Shown piece by piece: positions 25,910 through 35,970 of a DNA stretch of 64,000 nucleotides (positions are counted from its first letter, which is position 1; every line of letters starts with the position of its first letter). The stretch is from assembly GCA_965248075.1 (NCBI GenBank), contig CBDFIL010000001.1, positions 682,001 to 746,000 of the forward strand, read 5' to 3'. The stretch is from VXNE01 sp965248075 (GTDB lineage: Bacteria > Pseudomonadota > Gammaproteobacteria > Pseudomonadales > Azotimanducaceae). Made by a program: the position numbers and the translations under genes. The notes under the pieces are model-generated. The model was given only the letters and a program-made list of their open reading frames with translations. It was not told where the DNA came from and searched no databases.

Positions 25910-28657
25910 ATGGCACACATCGTCGTAGACGGCAAAGGCTACGCAGTCACGGAAGGCCAGAACCTCCTTGAGGCCGTGCTGTCGCACCACCTCGATCTCC
26001 CCTATTTCTGCTGGCACCCCGCGATGGGGTCCGTCGGCGCGTGCCGCCAGTGCGCGGTGCTCCAGTACGCGGACGAGACAGACGAGCGCGGACGCCTGGC
26101 CATGGCGTGCATCACCGCGGTGCGCGACGGCATGCGCTTCTCGATCGAAGCGCCGCACGCCAGCGACTTCCGCACGTCGGTCATCGAATGGCTGATGGAG
26201 AACCACCCGCACGACTGCCCGGTGTGCGAGGAAGGCGGCGAGTGCCACCTGCAGGACATGACCGTGATGACCGGCCACTCCACACGTCGCTACCAGGGCA
26301 CCAAGCGCACCTGGGAGAACCAGTACCTCGGGCCCTTCATCGGCCACGAGATGAACCGCTGCATCACCTGTTACCGCTGCGTGCGCTTCTACCGGGACTA
26401 CGCCGGCGGGACGGACCTCGAGGCCTTCGGTTCGCGCGGACGGATGTACTTCGGTCGCGCCGAGGACGGCACGCTGGAGAGCGAATTCTCCGGCAACCTG
26501 GTCGAGGTCTGCCCGACGGGCGTCTTCACGGACCGCCCGTTCACGAAGCAGTACACGCGCAAGTGGGATCTCCAGTCCGCCCCGTCCGTCTGCCCGAACT
26601 GTGCGGTCGGCTGCAACATCTTCCCGAGCGAGCGCTACGGGGCATTGAAGCGCGTCCACAATCGCTTCCACCGCGACGTCAACGGCTACTTCCTGTGCGA
26701 CCGCGGGCGCTTCGGCTCGCACTTCGTGAACGCCGACACGCGCATCAGGAACGCCGGCGTGCGTGACGCCGAGGGCGTGTTCGAAGCCCGCGGCAGCGAC
26801 GCGGCGCTCGCGGCCGTGGCGAACGCACTCGGCGCCGAGCGCGTGGTGGGCATCGGTTCGCCCAGAGCCTCCGTGGAGGCCAACTTCGCGCTGCGCACGC
26901 TGGTCGGCGAAGACAACTTCTGCAACGGACTGGGTATGCGGGAGGCGGAACTCGCCGCGTTGACCCTGGCCGTGCACCGCGCCGGCGGCGCGCGCATTCC
27001 GACGCTGACGGATATCGAAACCGCCGACGCCGTGCTGGTGCTCGGAGAGGACGTCTCGAACACGGCCGCGCGCGTCGCGCTGGCGCTGCGTCAGACCGCC
27101 CGTGGGGAGAGCTTCTCGATGGCGTCGGAAGCGGGCATTCCGGACTGGCAGGACGCCGGGATTCGCGGCCACGCACAGCACAACAGGAGCCCCGTGTTCC
27201 TGGTCTCCGTGCTGCCGACGCGCATCGACGACATCGCCGCGGCAACCTTCCACGCGTCGCCGGCCGACATCGCACGCACCGGGTTCGCGATCGCGCACCG
27301 CATCGACGCGGCGTTCGCCAACGCCGAAGGCAGCGAGAACGCCTTCGCCGAACACGTGGCCACCGCACTGCAGGGCGCCGAGCGACCCCTGATCGTGACC
27401 GGCGCGGGTTGCGGCGACGCGGGCGTGATCCAGGCGGCCGCCAGCGTCGCCTGGGCACTGCAGGCCCGGGGCGGCGATCCCGCCCTGCTCATCGCCTCGA
27501 CCGAAGCGAATACGCTCGGGGCGGCGTCCCTGCCGGCGGGACTGTCCATGGAGGACGCGCTGGCAGCCGCCGGAGACGCCGGCGCGACGCTCGTCGTTCT
27601 GGAGAACGACCTCTATCGGCGCGCCGCGGCCGAACAGGTTTCCGCCGCACTCGCCGCCGCGGGCAACGTCATCGTGCTCGATGCGCTCGAAACGCCCACG
27701 GCGGAAGTGGCATCCATCGCACTGCCCGCGGCCACCTACGCCGAGTCCACCGGCACCTTCGTCAATCAGGAAGGCCGCGCGCAGCGTTTCTATCGCGTAT
27801 TCGAACCGGACGGCGAAGTGGCGCCCGCGTGGGAGTGGATCGCGCAGGCGGCGCAGGCTGCCGGGCGCAAGGATTGCGCCTGGGACAGCATCGACGCGCT
27901 CTTGCGCGCGTGCGCCGGGGCGGTGCCGGGATTGGCCGGCATCCGCGCCGTCGCACCGGACGCGGGCTACCGGGTGGCCGCCAGTACGAAGATCCCCCGG
28001 CAGCCACATCGCTATAGCGGTCGTACGGCCATGCTCGCGGATGTGAACATCCACGAGCCGAAGACGACCGTCGATACCGAGACGCCGTTCTCCTACTCGA
28101 TGGAAGGCCAGAACACCGGCGGTCAAGCCGGCGCGGTCGTGCCGTACGTGTGGACGCCGGGCTGGAACTCCAACCAGTCCGTGTTCAAGTTCCAGCAGGA
28201 AGTCGGCGGCGAACTGCGCGGCGGCGATCCGGGTGTGCGTCTGCTCGACGCGGACGATGCCGACACGGACCGCGCCAGCACATTCCGCGACGTGCCCCCG
28301 GCAAGCCGGCGCAGCGACGGCTTCCAGCTGATTCCGTCCCACTCCCTGTTCGGCAGCGAGGAGCTGTCCGCCCGTTCGTGGCCGATCCTGGAACGCCGAC
28401 CCGCTCCCTACGTCGTGTTGCATCCGGCGGACGCGAGGAAGATCGGTGTCGCACCGGGCGCCGGCGTGGCGAGCCCCGCATTGTCCGTCTCCTTCGGCGT
28501 ACGCACGGACGAGGCCATGGCCCGCGGCGCCGCGGCGATCGTGGTCGGTTACGGGGAGGCCCCCGCGCCGTTGCCGACCGGCCGGGTGGAACTCGCCGCG
28601 GATCCCGACTTCGTGCCGCATCCGGGCGGCGACCCGAACGTGATCGCGAGGGGCTGA
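25910..28657 (+). CDS. nuoG: NADH-quinone oxidoreductase subunit G
   Basis: NuoG carries a chain of Fe-S clusters. The 915-residue product has the N-terminal [2Fe-2S] ligands (YFCWHP, GACRQC), the His/Cys set in HPHDCPVCEEGGEC, the [4Fe-4S] block CITCYRC and a complete extra N7 set, Cys-x2-Cys-x3-Cys-x27-Cys, beginning CPNCAVGC. N7 is found only in some bacteria, including E. coli. The C-terminal half is the cofactor-free molybdopterin-oxidoreductase-like region, less conserved, as usual. Confidence 0.95.
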   Translation: MAHIVVDGKGYAVTEGQNLLEAVLSHHLDLPYFCWHPAMGSVGACRQCAVLQYADETDERGRLAMACITAVRDGMRFSIEAPHASDFRTSVIEWLMENHPHDCPVCEEGGECHLQDMTVMTGHSTRRYQGTKRTWENQYLGPFIGHEMNRCITCYRCVRFYRDYAGGTDLEAFGSRGRMYFGRAEDGTLESEFSGNLVEVCPTGVFTDRPFTKQYTRKWDLQSAPSVCPNCAVGCNIFPSERYGALKRVHNRFHRDVNGYFLCDRGRFGSHFVNADTRIRNAGVRDAEGVFEARGSDAALAAVANALGAERVVGIGSPRASVEANFALRTLVGEDNFCNGLGMREAELAALTLAVHRAGGARIPTLTDIETADAVLVLGEDVSNTAARVALALRQTARGESFSMASEAGIPDWQDAGIRGHAQHNRSPVFLVSVLPTRIDDIAAATFHASPADIARTGFAIAHRIDAAFANAEGSENAFAEHVATALQGAERPLIVTGAGCGDAGVIQAAASVAWALQARGGDPALLIASTEANTLGAASLPAGLSMEDALAAAGDAGATLVVLENDLYRRAAAEQVSAALAAAGNVIVLDALETPTAEVASIALPAATYAESTGTFVNQEGRAQRFYRVFEPDGEVAPAWEWIAQAAQAAGRKDCAWDSIDALLRACAGAVPGLAGIRAVAPDAGYRVAASTKIPRQPHRYSGRTAMLADVNIHEPKTTVDTETPFSYSMEGQNTGGQAGAVVPYVWTPGWNSNQSVFKFQQEVGGELRGGDPGVRLLDADDADTDRASTFRDVPPASRRSDGFQLIPSHSLFGSEELSARSWPILERRPAPYVVLHPADARKIGVAPGAGVASPALSVSFGVRTDEAMARGAAAIVVGYGEAPAPLPTGRVELAADPDFVPHPGGDPNVIARG

Positions 28658-28661
28658 AGAC

Positions 28662-29630
28662 ATGCCCTGGGACTGGACCTGGAACTGGAGCTACGTGCTC
28701 ATCGTGCCGCTCGCCGTCGGCGCGCTGGTGTTCGCCCTGTTCCTCGTCTGGTGGGAACGGCGCCTGCTCGGCTGGTGGCAGGACCGGCTGGGGCCGAACC
28801 GCGTGGGACCGTTCGGCGTCCTGCAGGCGGCGGCCGACCTGATCAAGCTCCTGACCAAGGACGACTGGCTGCCGCCCTTCGCCGACCGCACCTTTTTCAT
28901 ACTCGCCCCGGCCATCGTGACCGGAGCGATGCTGATGGCCTACGTCGTCGTGCCGTTCGGTCCGGACCTCTACGTGACCGACTCGAACATCGCCCTGCTC
29001 TTCTTCCTGGCGATGAGTTCGCTCGCGGTCTACGGGGTGCTGCTGGCCGGCCTGTCGAGCAACAACAAGTACTCCATGCTCGGCGGCCTGCGTGCGGCGG
29101 CGCAGATGGTCACCTACGAGGTGTTCATGGGGCTGTCCGTGATGGGCGTGGTCATCCACGCCGGCTCCTTCAGCCTGGTGGACATCGTGGAGGCGCAGCG
29201 CGGCGTCTGGTTCGCGCTGCCGCAGTGCGTCGGGCTCGGCATCTTCCTCATCGCCGGGCTCGCCGAGTCCCATCGCCTGCCGTTCGACCTGCCCGAGGCG
29301 GAGCACGAGTTGACCGCCGGCTTCCACACCGAGTACTCCGGCATGAAGTTCGGCTTCATCATGGCCGCCGAGTACCTGGCGATGGTGCTGATATCGGCAC
29401 TCGTGGTGACGCTCTTCTTCGGCGGCTGGCTCGGGCCGGGCTTCCTGCCGCCCATCGTCTGGTTCGGGCTCAAGACGGCCGTCATCATCAACCTGTTCGT
29501 GCTGCTGCGGGCATCGATCCCCCGCCCCCGCTACGATCAGCTCATGTCTCTCGGCTGGAAAGTGCTCCTGCCGCTGTCCCTGGTGAACCTCCTCGTAACG
29601 GGCGCCATCGCCCTCGCCCTGGAAAACTGA
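28662..29630 (+). CDS. nuoH: NADH-quinone oxidoreductase subunit H
   Basis: NuoH is the membrane subunit that forms the quinone channel with NuoB and NuoD. The 322-residue protein has about eight hydrophobic segments and the conserved RLGPNRVGPFG, LPFDLPEAEHEL and YSGMKFG stretches. It starts 4 bases after nuoG, and nuoI begins 1 base after its stop. Confidence 0.97.
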   Translation: MPWDWTWNWSYVLIVPLAVGALVFALFLVWWERRLLGWWQDRLGPNRVGPFGVLQAAADLIKLLTKDDWLPPFADRTFFILAPAIVTGAMLMAYVVVPFGPDLYVTDSNIALLFFLAMSSLAVYGVLLAGLSSNNKYSMLGGLRAAAQMVTYEVFMGLSVMGVVIHAGSFSLVDIVEAQRGVWFALPQCVGLGIFLIAGLAESHRLPFDLPEAEHELTAGFHTEYSGMKFGFIMAAEYLAMVLISALVVTLFFGGWLGPGFLPPIVWFGLKTAVIINLFVLLRASIPRPRYDQLMSLGWKVLLPLSLVNLLVTGAIALALEN

Positions 29631-29631
29631 C

Positions 29632-30150
29632 ATGTGGAGCCAACTGAGAACCATCTGGACCGTCCTGCAGCACACCTTCATGCGCAACGAGACGGTCCAG
29701 TATCCAGAAGAAATGCCGTACGCCGCGCCACGCTACCGGGGCCGCATCGTGCTGACGCGCGATCCCGACGGCGAAGAGCGCTGCGTGGCGTGCAACCTCT
29801 GCGCCGTCGCCTGTCCCGTGGACTGCATCGCCCTGCAGAAGACGGAGCGCGAGGAGGACGGACGCTGGTACCCCGAGTTTTTCCGCATCAACTTCTCGCG
29901 CTGCATCATGTGCGGGATGTGCGAGGAAGCCTGCCCGACGTACGCGATCCAGCTCACGCCGGATTTCGAGCTGTGCGAGTTCGACCGCAACAACATGGTC
30001 TACGAGAAGGAGCATCTGCTCATCTCGGGGCCGGGCAAGTACCCGGACTACAGCTACTGGCAAGTGGCCGGCAAGACCATCGCCGGCAAGGAAAAGGGCG
30101 AGGCTCGCAACGAGGCCCCGCCGGAGAGTGTCAGGAGCCTGATGCCGTGA
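29632..30150 (+). CDS. nuoI: NADH-quinone oxidoreductase subunit I
   Basis: NuoI carries the two [4Fe-4S] clusters N6a and N6b. The 172-residue protein has two full ferredoxin motifs, CVACNLCAVACPVDC and CIMCGMCEEACPTYA, in the usual spacing. It lies between nuoH and nuoJ and shows no anomalies. Confidence 0.97.
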   Translation: MWSQLRTIWTVLQHTFMRNETVQYPEEMPYAAPRYRGRIVLTRDPDGEERCVACNLCAVACPVDCIALQKTEREEDGRWYPEFFRINFSRCIMCGMCEEACPTYAIQLTPDFELCEFDRNNMVYEKEHLLISGPGKYPDYSYWQVAGKTIAGKEKGEARNEAPPESVRSLMP

Positions 30151-30181
30151 ATCGGAACGGGGGCCGCATCCGGGCCGCATC

Positions 30182-30778
30182 ATGGAGCTAGTGCTGTTCT
30201 ACATCGCCGCGGCCGTCGCCGTCGCCGGGGCCGCGCTCGTGGTGACGCGTCTGAACGCATCGCATGCGCTCATCTACCTGGTCGTGTCCCTGCTCGCGAT
30301 CGCGGTGATGTTCTACCTCCTCGGCGCGCCGTTCGCGGCCGCCCTCGAGGTCGTCATCTACGCCGGCGCCATCGTCGTGCTGTTCCTGTTCGTCGTGATG
30401 ATGCTGAACCTCGGGCGGCGCACCGTGGAACGCGAACGGCGCTGGCTCGAGCCGCGCGCCTGGATCGGCCCCGGCGTGCTCGCGGCGATCCTCTTCTTCG
30501 AGATGATGTACGCCATCGTCGGCAACACCGCGACCACCGGGCCCGACACTGTCGGGACCGAGGCCGTCGGGCCCAAGGCGGTCGGCACCGCGCTCTTCCG
30601 CGAGTACCTGCTGGCCGTGGAGCTCGCGGCAATCCTGCTGCTCGCCGCCCTCGTCGGCGCCTATCACCTCGGGCGCCGGTATCTCAGCGACCGTCGTGAG
30701 GAGCCTTCAGCTGGGGAGCCTTCAGCCGGGGAGCGCGAGGGGCCTGCCCCTCGCATGAACAGGCAGCCGTCGTCGTGA
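30182..30778 (+). CDS. nuoJ: NADH-quinone oxidoreductase subunit J
   Basis: NuoJ is a five-helix membrane subunit with the conserved EVVIYAGAIVVLFLFVVMM helix. The 198-residue product ends in an unusual hydrophilic tail (EPSAG twice, then EREGPAPR) encoded by a 15-bp tandem repeat and a GC hairpin. That tail is not part of the family and looks like an in-frame insertion of repeat DNA. The stop overlaps the nuoK GTG start. Confidence 0.95.
   Translation: MELVLFYIAAAVAVAGAALVVTRLNASHALIYLVVSLLAIAVMFYLLGAPFAAALEVVIYAGAIVVLFLFVVMMLNLGRRTVERERRWLEPRAWIGPGVLAAILFFEMMYAIVGNTATTGPDTVGTEAVGPKAVGTALFREYLLAVELAAILLLAALVGAYHLGRRYLSDRREEPSAGEPSAGEREGPAPRMNRQPSS
30701..30754. repeat. 15-bp tandem repeat plus palindrome inside the nuoJ 3' end
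   Basis: GAGCCTTCAGCTGGG at 30701-30715 is repeated with one mismatch at 30716-30730. It is followed by a palindrome with arms GCGAGGGGC and GCCCCTCGC around CT at 30735-30754. All of it is read in frame by nuoJ, just before nuoK. Confidence 0.7.
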
Positions 30779-31089
30779 GTGCCGCCGGCATCCCCCTGGA
30801 GCACGTCCTGTTCGTCGCGGCGGTGCTGTTCCTCATCGGCTTCGCGGGTGTCCTCGTGCGGCGCAACGCGATCTTCCTGCTGATGTCGCTCGAGATCATG
30901 ATGAACGCCTGCGGACTCGCCTTCATCGCCGCCGGTGCGCGGTGGGGGCAGCCGGACGGGCAGATCATGTTCATGCTGATTCTCGCCCTCGCGGCGGCCG
31001 AGGTCGCGGTCGCGCTGGCCCTGGTCCTGCAGCTCGAGCGGCGTTTCGACACTCTGGATGTCGACACCGCCAGCGAACTGAACGGGTAG
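30775..31089 (+). CDS. nuoK: NADH-quinone oxidoreductase subunit K
   Basis: NuoK is an MrpC-like proton-channel subunit. The 104-residue protein has three transmembrane helices with the conserved Glu residues in LLMSLEIMMNACGL and the later AAAEVAVALAL helix. It starts at GTG overlapping the nuoJ stop. Its length matches the family (about 100). Confidence 0.96.
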   Translation: MSAAGIPLEHVLFVAAVLFLIGFAGVLVRRNAIFLLMSLEIMMNACGLAFIAAGARWGQPDGQIMFMLILALAAAEVAVALALVLQLERRFDTLDVDTASELNG

Positions 31090-31111
31090 GTCGGGAGCTC
31101 AAGGAACCAGG

Positions 31112-32974
31112 ATGGATCTCCTCTGGCTCGTCCCCACGCTGCCCCTGCTGGGCTTTCTGGTGCTGTTCGTCGCGGGGCTGTTCGTCTCGCAGGAACGGCC
31201 GCTCAAGTGGCTCTCCGGCATCGTGGGCGCGGGATCGATCGGGTTGTCCGCCCTGGTGGCGCTGCTGGTCGGCATCGACTATTACGCCGCGGGCGCCGAA
31301 CCGACGTCGTATTTCCTCTGGACGTGGATCGACGTCGGCGGGTTCACGCCGCGTATCCGGCTCTATATCGATGGCCTGTCCCTGGTGATGATGGGCGTCA
31401 TCACCGGCGTCGGCTTCCTGATCCACCTCTACGCGACCGGCTACATGTGGGAGGAAGAGGGCTACGGCCGCTTCTTCGCCTACATGAACCTGTTCGTGTT
31501 CGCGATGCTGATGCTGGTGCTCGGCGACAACCTGCTGGTGCTCTTCCTCGGCTGGGAAGGCGTCGGCCTCTGCAGCTACCTCCTGATCGGCTTCTTCCAC
31601 AAGGAACCCGAGAACGGCTATGCGGCGCGCAAGGCGTTCGTGGTCACCCGCGTCGGCGACACCGCCATGCTGCTCGGCCTTTTGCTGCTGTTCCGGGAAG
31701 TGGGCTCCATCGAGGTGCAGGCGGCGATGGCCGGGGCTCGCGAGCTCTGGCCGGAAGGGTCGACCACGGTGACGATCATCGCCCTGCTGCTGCTCGGCGG
31801 CGCGGTCGGCAAGTCGGCCCAGGTGCCGCTACAGACCTGGCTGCCCGACGCGATGGCGGGCCCGACACCGGTGTCCGCCCTCATTCACGCCGCCACCATG
31901 GTCACCGCCGGCGTGTACCTCATCGCCCGCACCCACGACCTCTTCCTGCTTTCGCCCGGCGCGCAGTTGGCCGTCGCGGCGGTGGGCCTCGTGACGCTGC
32001 TCATCTCGTCCTTCACGGCGCTGACGCAGCGGGACATCAAGCGCGTGCTGGCGTACTCCACCATGAGCCAGATCGGCTTCATGTTCCTGGCGCTCGGCGT
32101 GGGCGCCTGGTCCGCGGCCATCTTCCACCTCATGACCCACGCATTTTTCAAGGCTCTCCTGTTCCTCGCGTCCGGTTCCGTGATCCTCGCGCTGCACCAC
32201 GAACAGGACATGTTCAGGATGGGCGGGCTCTGGAAGAAGCTGCCGATCCCGTTCGCCAGCATGCTGATCGGCTCCATCGCGCTCGCCGCGCTGCCGTTCA
32301 CCTCCGGCTTCTACAGCAAGGACGCCATCGTACTCGCGAGTTTCGAGTATGAGTACGCGGGCGGGCTCTTCTGGGCCGGCGCCGCGATCGCCGCCTTCAT
32401 GACCGCGCTCTACACCACACGCATGATGGTGCTGACGTTCTTCGGCGAGGCCAAGACCGAGCCGCACGACCACTCGCGCATCAACATGTGGGGGCCACTG
32501 CTGGTCCTCGCCGTGCTCGCGGTGGCAGGCGGCTGGTTCGGCCTCGCGCCGGTCGCCTCGGTGCTACCGGACGGCGGCGTCGGCAAGGCGGATCACTTCT
32601 CCGTGGTCGCCATCGTCACGATGGCGGCGCCGCTGCTCGGTATCGGCCTCGGCTACCTCATCTTCCACAGCCGACAGGTCAACGTGGACGGACTCGTGCA
32701 ATCCAGCGTTGGCGACGCCGCGCGACGCTTCTGGTTCAGCGGCTGGGGCTTCGATGCGCTCTACGACCGCGTCTTCGTCGGGCCGTTCATGTGGCTCGCA
32801 CGCGTCAACAAGCGCGACGCGGTGGACTTCGTCTATATCGCAACGGCAGCCGTCGCGCGCGCGTTCCACCACGTCGCCGCTCTGTCGCAGAGCGGCAGCT
32901 TGCGCTGGTACGCGGCCAACATGGCGCTCGGCCTGCTGCTCGCGTTCGCGATCGCCATGGGGGTACTGTCGTGA
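31112..32974 (+). CDS. nuoL: NADH-quinone oxidoreductase subunit L
   Basis: NuoL is the distal antiporter-like subunit with the long lateral helix. The 620-residue protein has at least 14 hydrophobic segments, the helix-5 Glu in GWEGVGLCSYLLIGF, the helix-7 Lys in GKSAQVPLQTWLPDAM and the C-terminal amphipathic and anchor helices. Its stop overlaps the nuoM GTG start by 4 bases. Confidence 0.97.
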   Translation: MDLLWLVPTLPLLGFLVLFVAGLFVSQERPLKWLSGIVGAGSIGLSALVALLVGIDYYAAGAEPTSYFLWTWIDVGGFTPRIRLYIDGLSLVMMGVITGVGFLIHLYATGYMWEEEGYGRFFAYMNLFVFAMLMLVLGDNLLVLFLGWEGVGLCSYLLIGFFHKEPENGYAARKAFVVTRVGDTAMLLGLLLLFREVGSIEVQAAMAGARELWPEGSTTVTIIALLLLGGAVGKSAQVPLQTWLPDAMAGPTPVSALIHAATMVTAGVYLIARTHDLFLLSPGAQLAVAAVGLVTLLISSFTALTQRDIKRVLAYSTMSQIGFMFLALGVGAWSAAIFHLMTHAFFKALLFLASGSVILALHHEQDMFRMGGLWKKLPIPFASMLIGSIALAALPFTSGFYSKDAIVLASFEYEYAGGLFWAGAAIAAFMTALYTTRMMVLTFFGEAKTEPHDHSRINMWGPLLVLAVLAVAGGWFGLAPVASVLPDGGVGKADHFSVVAIVTMAAPLLGIGLGYLIFHSRQVNVDGLVQSSVGDAARRFWFSGWGFDALYDRVFVGPFMWLARVNKRDAVDFVYIATAAVARAFHHVAALSQSGSLRWYAANMALGLLLAFAIAMGVLS

Positions 32975-34446
32975 ACATCCTCGCGCTGATCGTCTTCCTG
33001 CTGCTCGGCGGCGTCGCGGCCTGGGCTTCGGAACGCATCCACCCGAACGCGCCGCGCTGGGTCGGCCTCCTGTCCTTCGTGGCGGCCGGGCTCTATGTAG
33101 CCAACGCCTGGGCCGGCGGCTACGCCTACGCCAACCAGTACATCGAGTGGATCCCGCGTTTCGGCATCCACGTGATCCTGTCGATGGACGGGCTGTCGCT
33201 GATGATGGTCGCGCTGACGCTGTTCCTCGGCGTTGTGGCGGTCGTCTCGTCGTGGACGGAAACCGAGAAGAGCCGGGGCTTCTTCCAGTTCAACATCCTG
33301 TGGGTGATGGCCGGGGTCGTGGGCGTGTTCACGGCGTTCGACCTGTTCCTCTTCTTCTTCTTCTGGGAAGTCATGCTGATCCCCATGTACTTCCTGATCG
33401 CGATCTGGGGCCACGAGCAGCGCGCCTACGCGGCGATGAAGTTCTTCCTGTTCACGCAGATCAGCGGCCTCCTGATGCTGTTCGCCATCCTGGCGCTGGT
33501 GTACTTCAACTACGCCGCGTCCGGCATCCTGACGTTCAACTACCACGATCTGCTCGACGCCGACCTCCCCGCCGACGTCGCGTTCTTCGTGATGCTCGGC
33601 TTCTTCGTCGCCTTCGTCGTGAAGCTGCCGGCCGTGCCGTTCCACACGTGGCTACCGGACGCGCACACGCAGGCGCCGACCGCCGGCAGCGTGATCCTCG
33701 CCGGCATCCTGCTGAAGACGGGCGCGTACGGGCTCATCCGCTTCGTCGTGCCGCTCTTCCCGGAGGCGTCCGCGGACTTCGCCTGGTGGGCGATGTTCCT
33801 GGGCGCACTCAGCATCCTCTATGGCGGCTACATGGCGTACAGCCAGTCGGACTTCAAGCGCCTCGTCGCCTACAGCTCCGTGGCCCACATGGGCTTCATC
33901 CTGCTCGGCGTGTTCGCGTTCCACGAGGTGGACGGACGGACCGTCACGAACGATCTCGGCATGCAGGGCGCCGTGGTCACGATGATCGCCCACGGCTTCT
34001 CCACCGCCGCGCTCTTCATGATGGCGGGCGCACTGCAGGAACGCCTGCACACGCGCGAGATGTCGCGCATGGGGGGACTCTGGGTGCGGGCGCCGCGCAT
34101 GGGGGCGATGACGATGTTCTTCGTGATCGCATCCGTCGGCATGCCGGGACTCGGCAACTTCGTCGGCGAGTTCCTGGTGCTCGTCGGCGCCTTCAAGGCA
34201 AGCGTTCCGCTCACCGTCGCCGGCGCGCTCGGCGTGGTGGTCGCCGCCGTGTACGGGCTGTACCTGCTGCAACGTTCGTTTCAGGGCACGCCGAACCCGG
34301 ACATCCCGACCATGCGTGACTTCGGCTGGCGGGAGATGATCGTGATGGTGCTGATGATGCTGGCGCTGGTCTGGATCGGAGTGTATCCGCAGCACGTGCT
34401 GGACCTGTCCGGCCCCGTCATCGAGACGTTGTGGGAGGCGCCATGA
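32971..34446 (+). CDS. nuoM: NADH-quinone oxidoreductase subunit M
   Basis: NuoM is the middle antiporter-like proton-pumping subunit. The 491-residue protein has the helix-5 Glu in FFWEVMLIPMYFLI and the Lys in VKLPAVPFHTWLPDAH. The GTG at 32971 overlaps the nuoL stop and gives the expected length, while longer in-frame starts run into nuoL. Its stop overlaps nuoN. Confidence 0.96.
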   Translation: MNILALIVFLLLGGVAAWASERIHPNAPRWVGLLSFVAAGLYVANAWAGGYAYANQYIEWIPRFGIHVILSMDGLSLMMVALTLFLGVVAVVSSWTETEKSRGFFQFNILWVMAGVVGVFTAFDLFLFFFFWEVMLIPMYFLIAIWGHEQRAYAAMKFFLFTQISGLLMLFAILALVYFNYAASGILTFNYHDLLDADLPADVAFFVMLGFFVAFVVKLPAVPFHTWLPDAHTQAPTAGSVILAGILLKTGAYGLIRFVVPLFPEASADFAWWAMFLGALSILYGGYMAYSQSDFKRLVAYSSVAHMGFILLGVFAFHEVDGRTVTNDLGMQGAVVTMIAHGFSTAALFMMAGALQERLHTREMSRMGGLWVRAPRMGAMTMFFVIASVGMPGLGNFVGEFLVLVGAFKASVPLTVAGALGVVVAAVYGLYLLQRSFQGTPNPDIPTMRDFGWREMIVMVLMMLALVWIGVYPQHVLDLSGPVIETLWEAP

Positions 34447-35891
34447 CCGCCGCAGGCTTAAGCGCCCTGGTTCCCTACCTGGTCCTGACCGGCAGCCTGA
34501 TGGTGCTGCTGCTGGTCGTGTCCTTCCGGCGCAGCCACGCACTGGCGATGTGGCTGACGGTAGCCGCGCTGGTCGCCACCCTGGCCATGCTGCCGGGCGC
34601 AAACGCGGTGGGGACTCAGCACATCGACGGCTTCCTGACGATCGATGCCTTCGCGAACTTCTTCAACGGACTGTTCGCGCTGGCGGGCATCGTGACGGCC
34701 CTGCTGGCCTATCGTTACCTCGACAGCCGCTCGACGCACGCGCATCGCGAGGAGTTCTACATCCTCCTCCTGACGGCCACCCTCGGCGCCATGACCATGG
34801 CCTCGGCCGCGCACTTCGCCGCGTTCCTGCTCGGACTCGAGATCGTCTCCATCTCGCTCTACGCGATGATCGCCTACCCCGAGCAGGGCCAGGCGCCCCT
34901 CGAAGCGGCGCTGAAATACTTGGTGCTCTCCGGGGTCGCATCCACCACGATGCTGTTCGGCATGGCGCTGGTCTATGCCTCCGTCGGCACGATGTCTTTC
35001 GGTACCGCCCTCGGCGCCGGCACCGATCCGCTGCTGATCGCGGGACAGGTCATGATCCTGGCCGGCGTGGCGTTCAAGCTCTCCCTGGTCCCCTTCCACA
35101 TGTGGACGCCGGACGTCTACCAGGGCGCTCCGGCCCCGGTGACCGGTTTCGTGGCCACCGTGTCGAAGGGCGGCGTCGTCGCGGTGCTCCTGCGCTACGT
35201 CGTGGAAACCGACATGCTCTCCCACGAGACGCTGTTCCTCGCCGTCTCGCTCATCGCCATCGTCTCGATGGTCGTCGGCAACCTCCTCGCACTGCTGCAG
35301 GACAACCTGAAACGAATCCTGGCCTATTCCTCCATCGCGCACATCGGCTACCTGCTGATCGCGGTGCTGGTGGTCTCCACCCTCGCCAGCCCTGCCATGG
35401 CGCTCGAGACGGGGATGTTCTACCTCGCCGGCTATTTCCTGATGACGCTGGCGGCGTTCGGGGTGATGACCGTACTGTCCACCGGTGCCTCGGCGGACGC
35501 CGAATCCCTTTCGGCATACGCCGGACTCTACTGGCGGCGACCGGTGCTGGCGGCCGTACTCACCGTGGCCGCGCTGTCGCTGGCGGGCATTCCGCTGACC
35601 GTAGGCTTCATCGCGAAGTTCTATCTGTTCGCGGCGGGCGTCGAAGGCGGTCTCTGGGCGCTTCTGTGGGCACTCGTCGTCGGCAGCGCCATCGGCATCT
35701 ACTACTACCTGCGCATCGTGTTCAGCATGATCCGAACTTCGGACGACGAGGCCGCCGACGAAGCCTCCGGCCGGTCGATCGAGGGGCTCGCCACGGCCGG
35801 CGTACTGGGCCTCGCGATCGTCGTACTCGGCATCTACCCGACACCGGTGATCGACATGGCGCGGGACGCGGTGCGGGCGTTCGGGGGGTAG
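34443..35891 (+). CDS. nuoN: NADH-quinone oxidoreductase subunit N
   Basis: NuoN is the antiporter-like subunit nearest the peripheral arm. The 482-residue protein has the conserved Glu in GLEIVSISLYAMIAY and the Lys in FKLSLVPFHMWTPDVYQG. The ATG at 34443 overlaps the nuoM stop. It ends the operon; no clear terminator was identified in the 105 bases before the next locus. Confidence 0.96.
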   Translation: MTAAGLSALVPYLVLTGSLMVLLLVVSFRRSHALAMWLTVAALVATLAMLPGANAVGTQHIDGFLTIDAFANFFNGLFALAGIVTALLAYRYLDSRSTHAHREEFYILLLTATLGAMTMASAAHFAAFLLGLEIVSISLYAMIAYPEQGQAPLEAALKYLVLSGVASTTMLFGMALVYASVGTMSFGTALGAGTDPLLIAGQVMILAGVAFKLSLVPFHMWTPDVYQGAPAPVTGFVATVSKGGVVAVLLRYVVETDMLSHETLFLAVSLIAIVSMVVGNLLALLQDNLKRILAYSSIAHIGYLLIAVLVVSTLASPAMALETGMFYLAGYFLMTLAAFGVMTVLSTGASADAESLSAYAGLYWRRPVLAAVLTVAALSLAGIPLTVGFIAKFYLFAAGVEGGLWALLWALVVGSAIGIYYYLRIVFSMIRTSDDEAADEASGRSIEGLATAGVLGLAIVVLGIYPTPVIDMARDAVRAFGG

Positions 35892-35970
35892 CCGGCAGCC
35901 AGTAGCTGAGCGGAAGAGCTGCGGTGTGACACCAGGCGCGGCATTGCCAAGGAGGGTAGCTTGACGTCCT

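Noticed and set aside
24377..28663. 1,428-residue open frame on the minus strand across nuoE-nuoG
   Set aside because: It is an antisense shadow of GC-rich nuo genes with no protein motifs; the plus-strand subunits are unambiguous.
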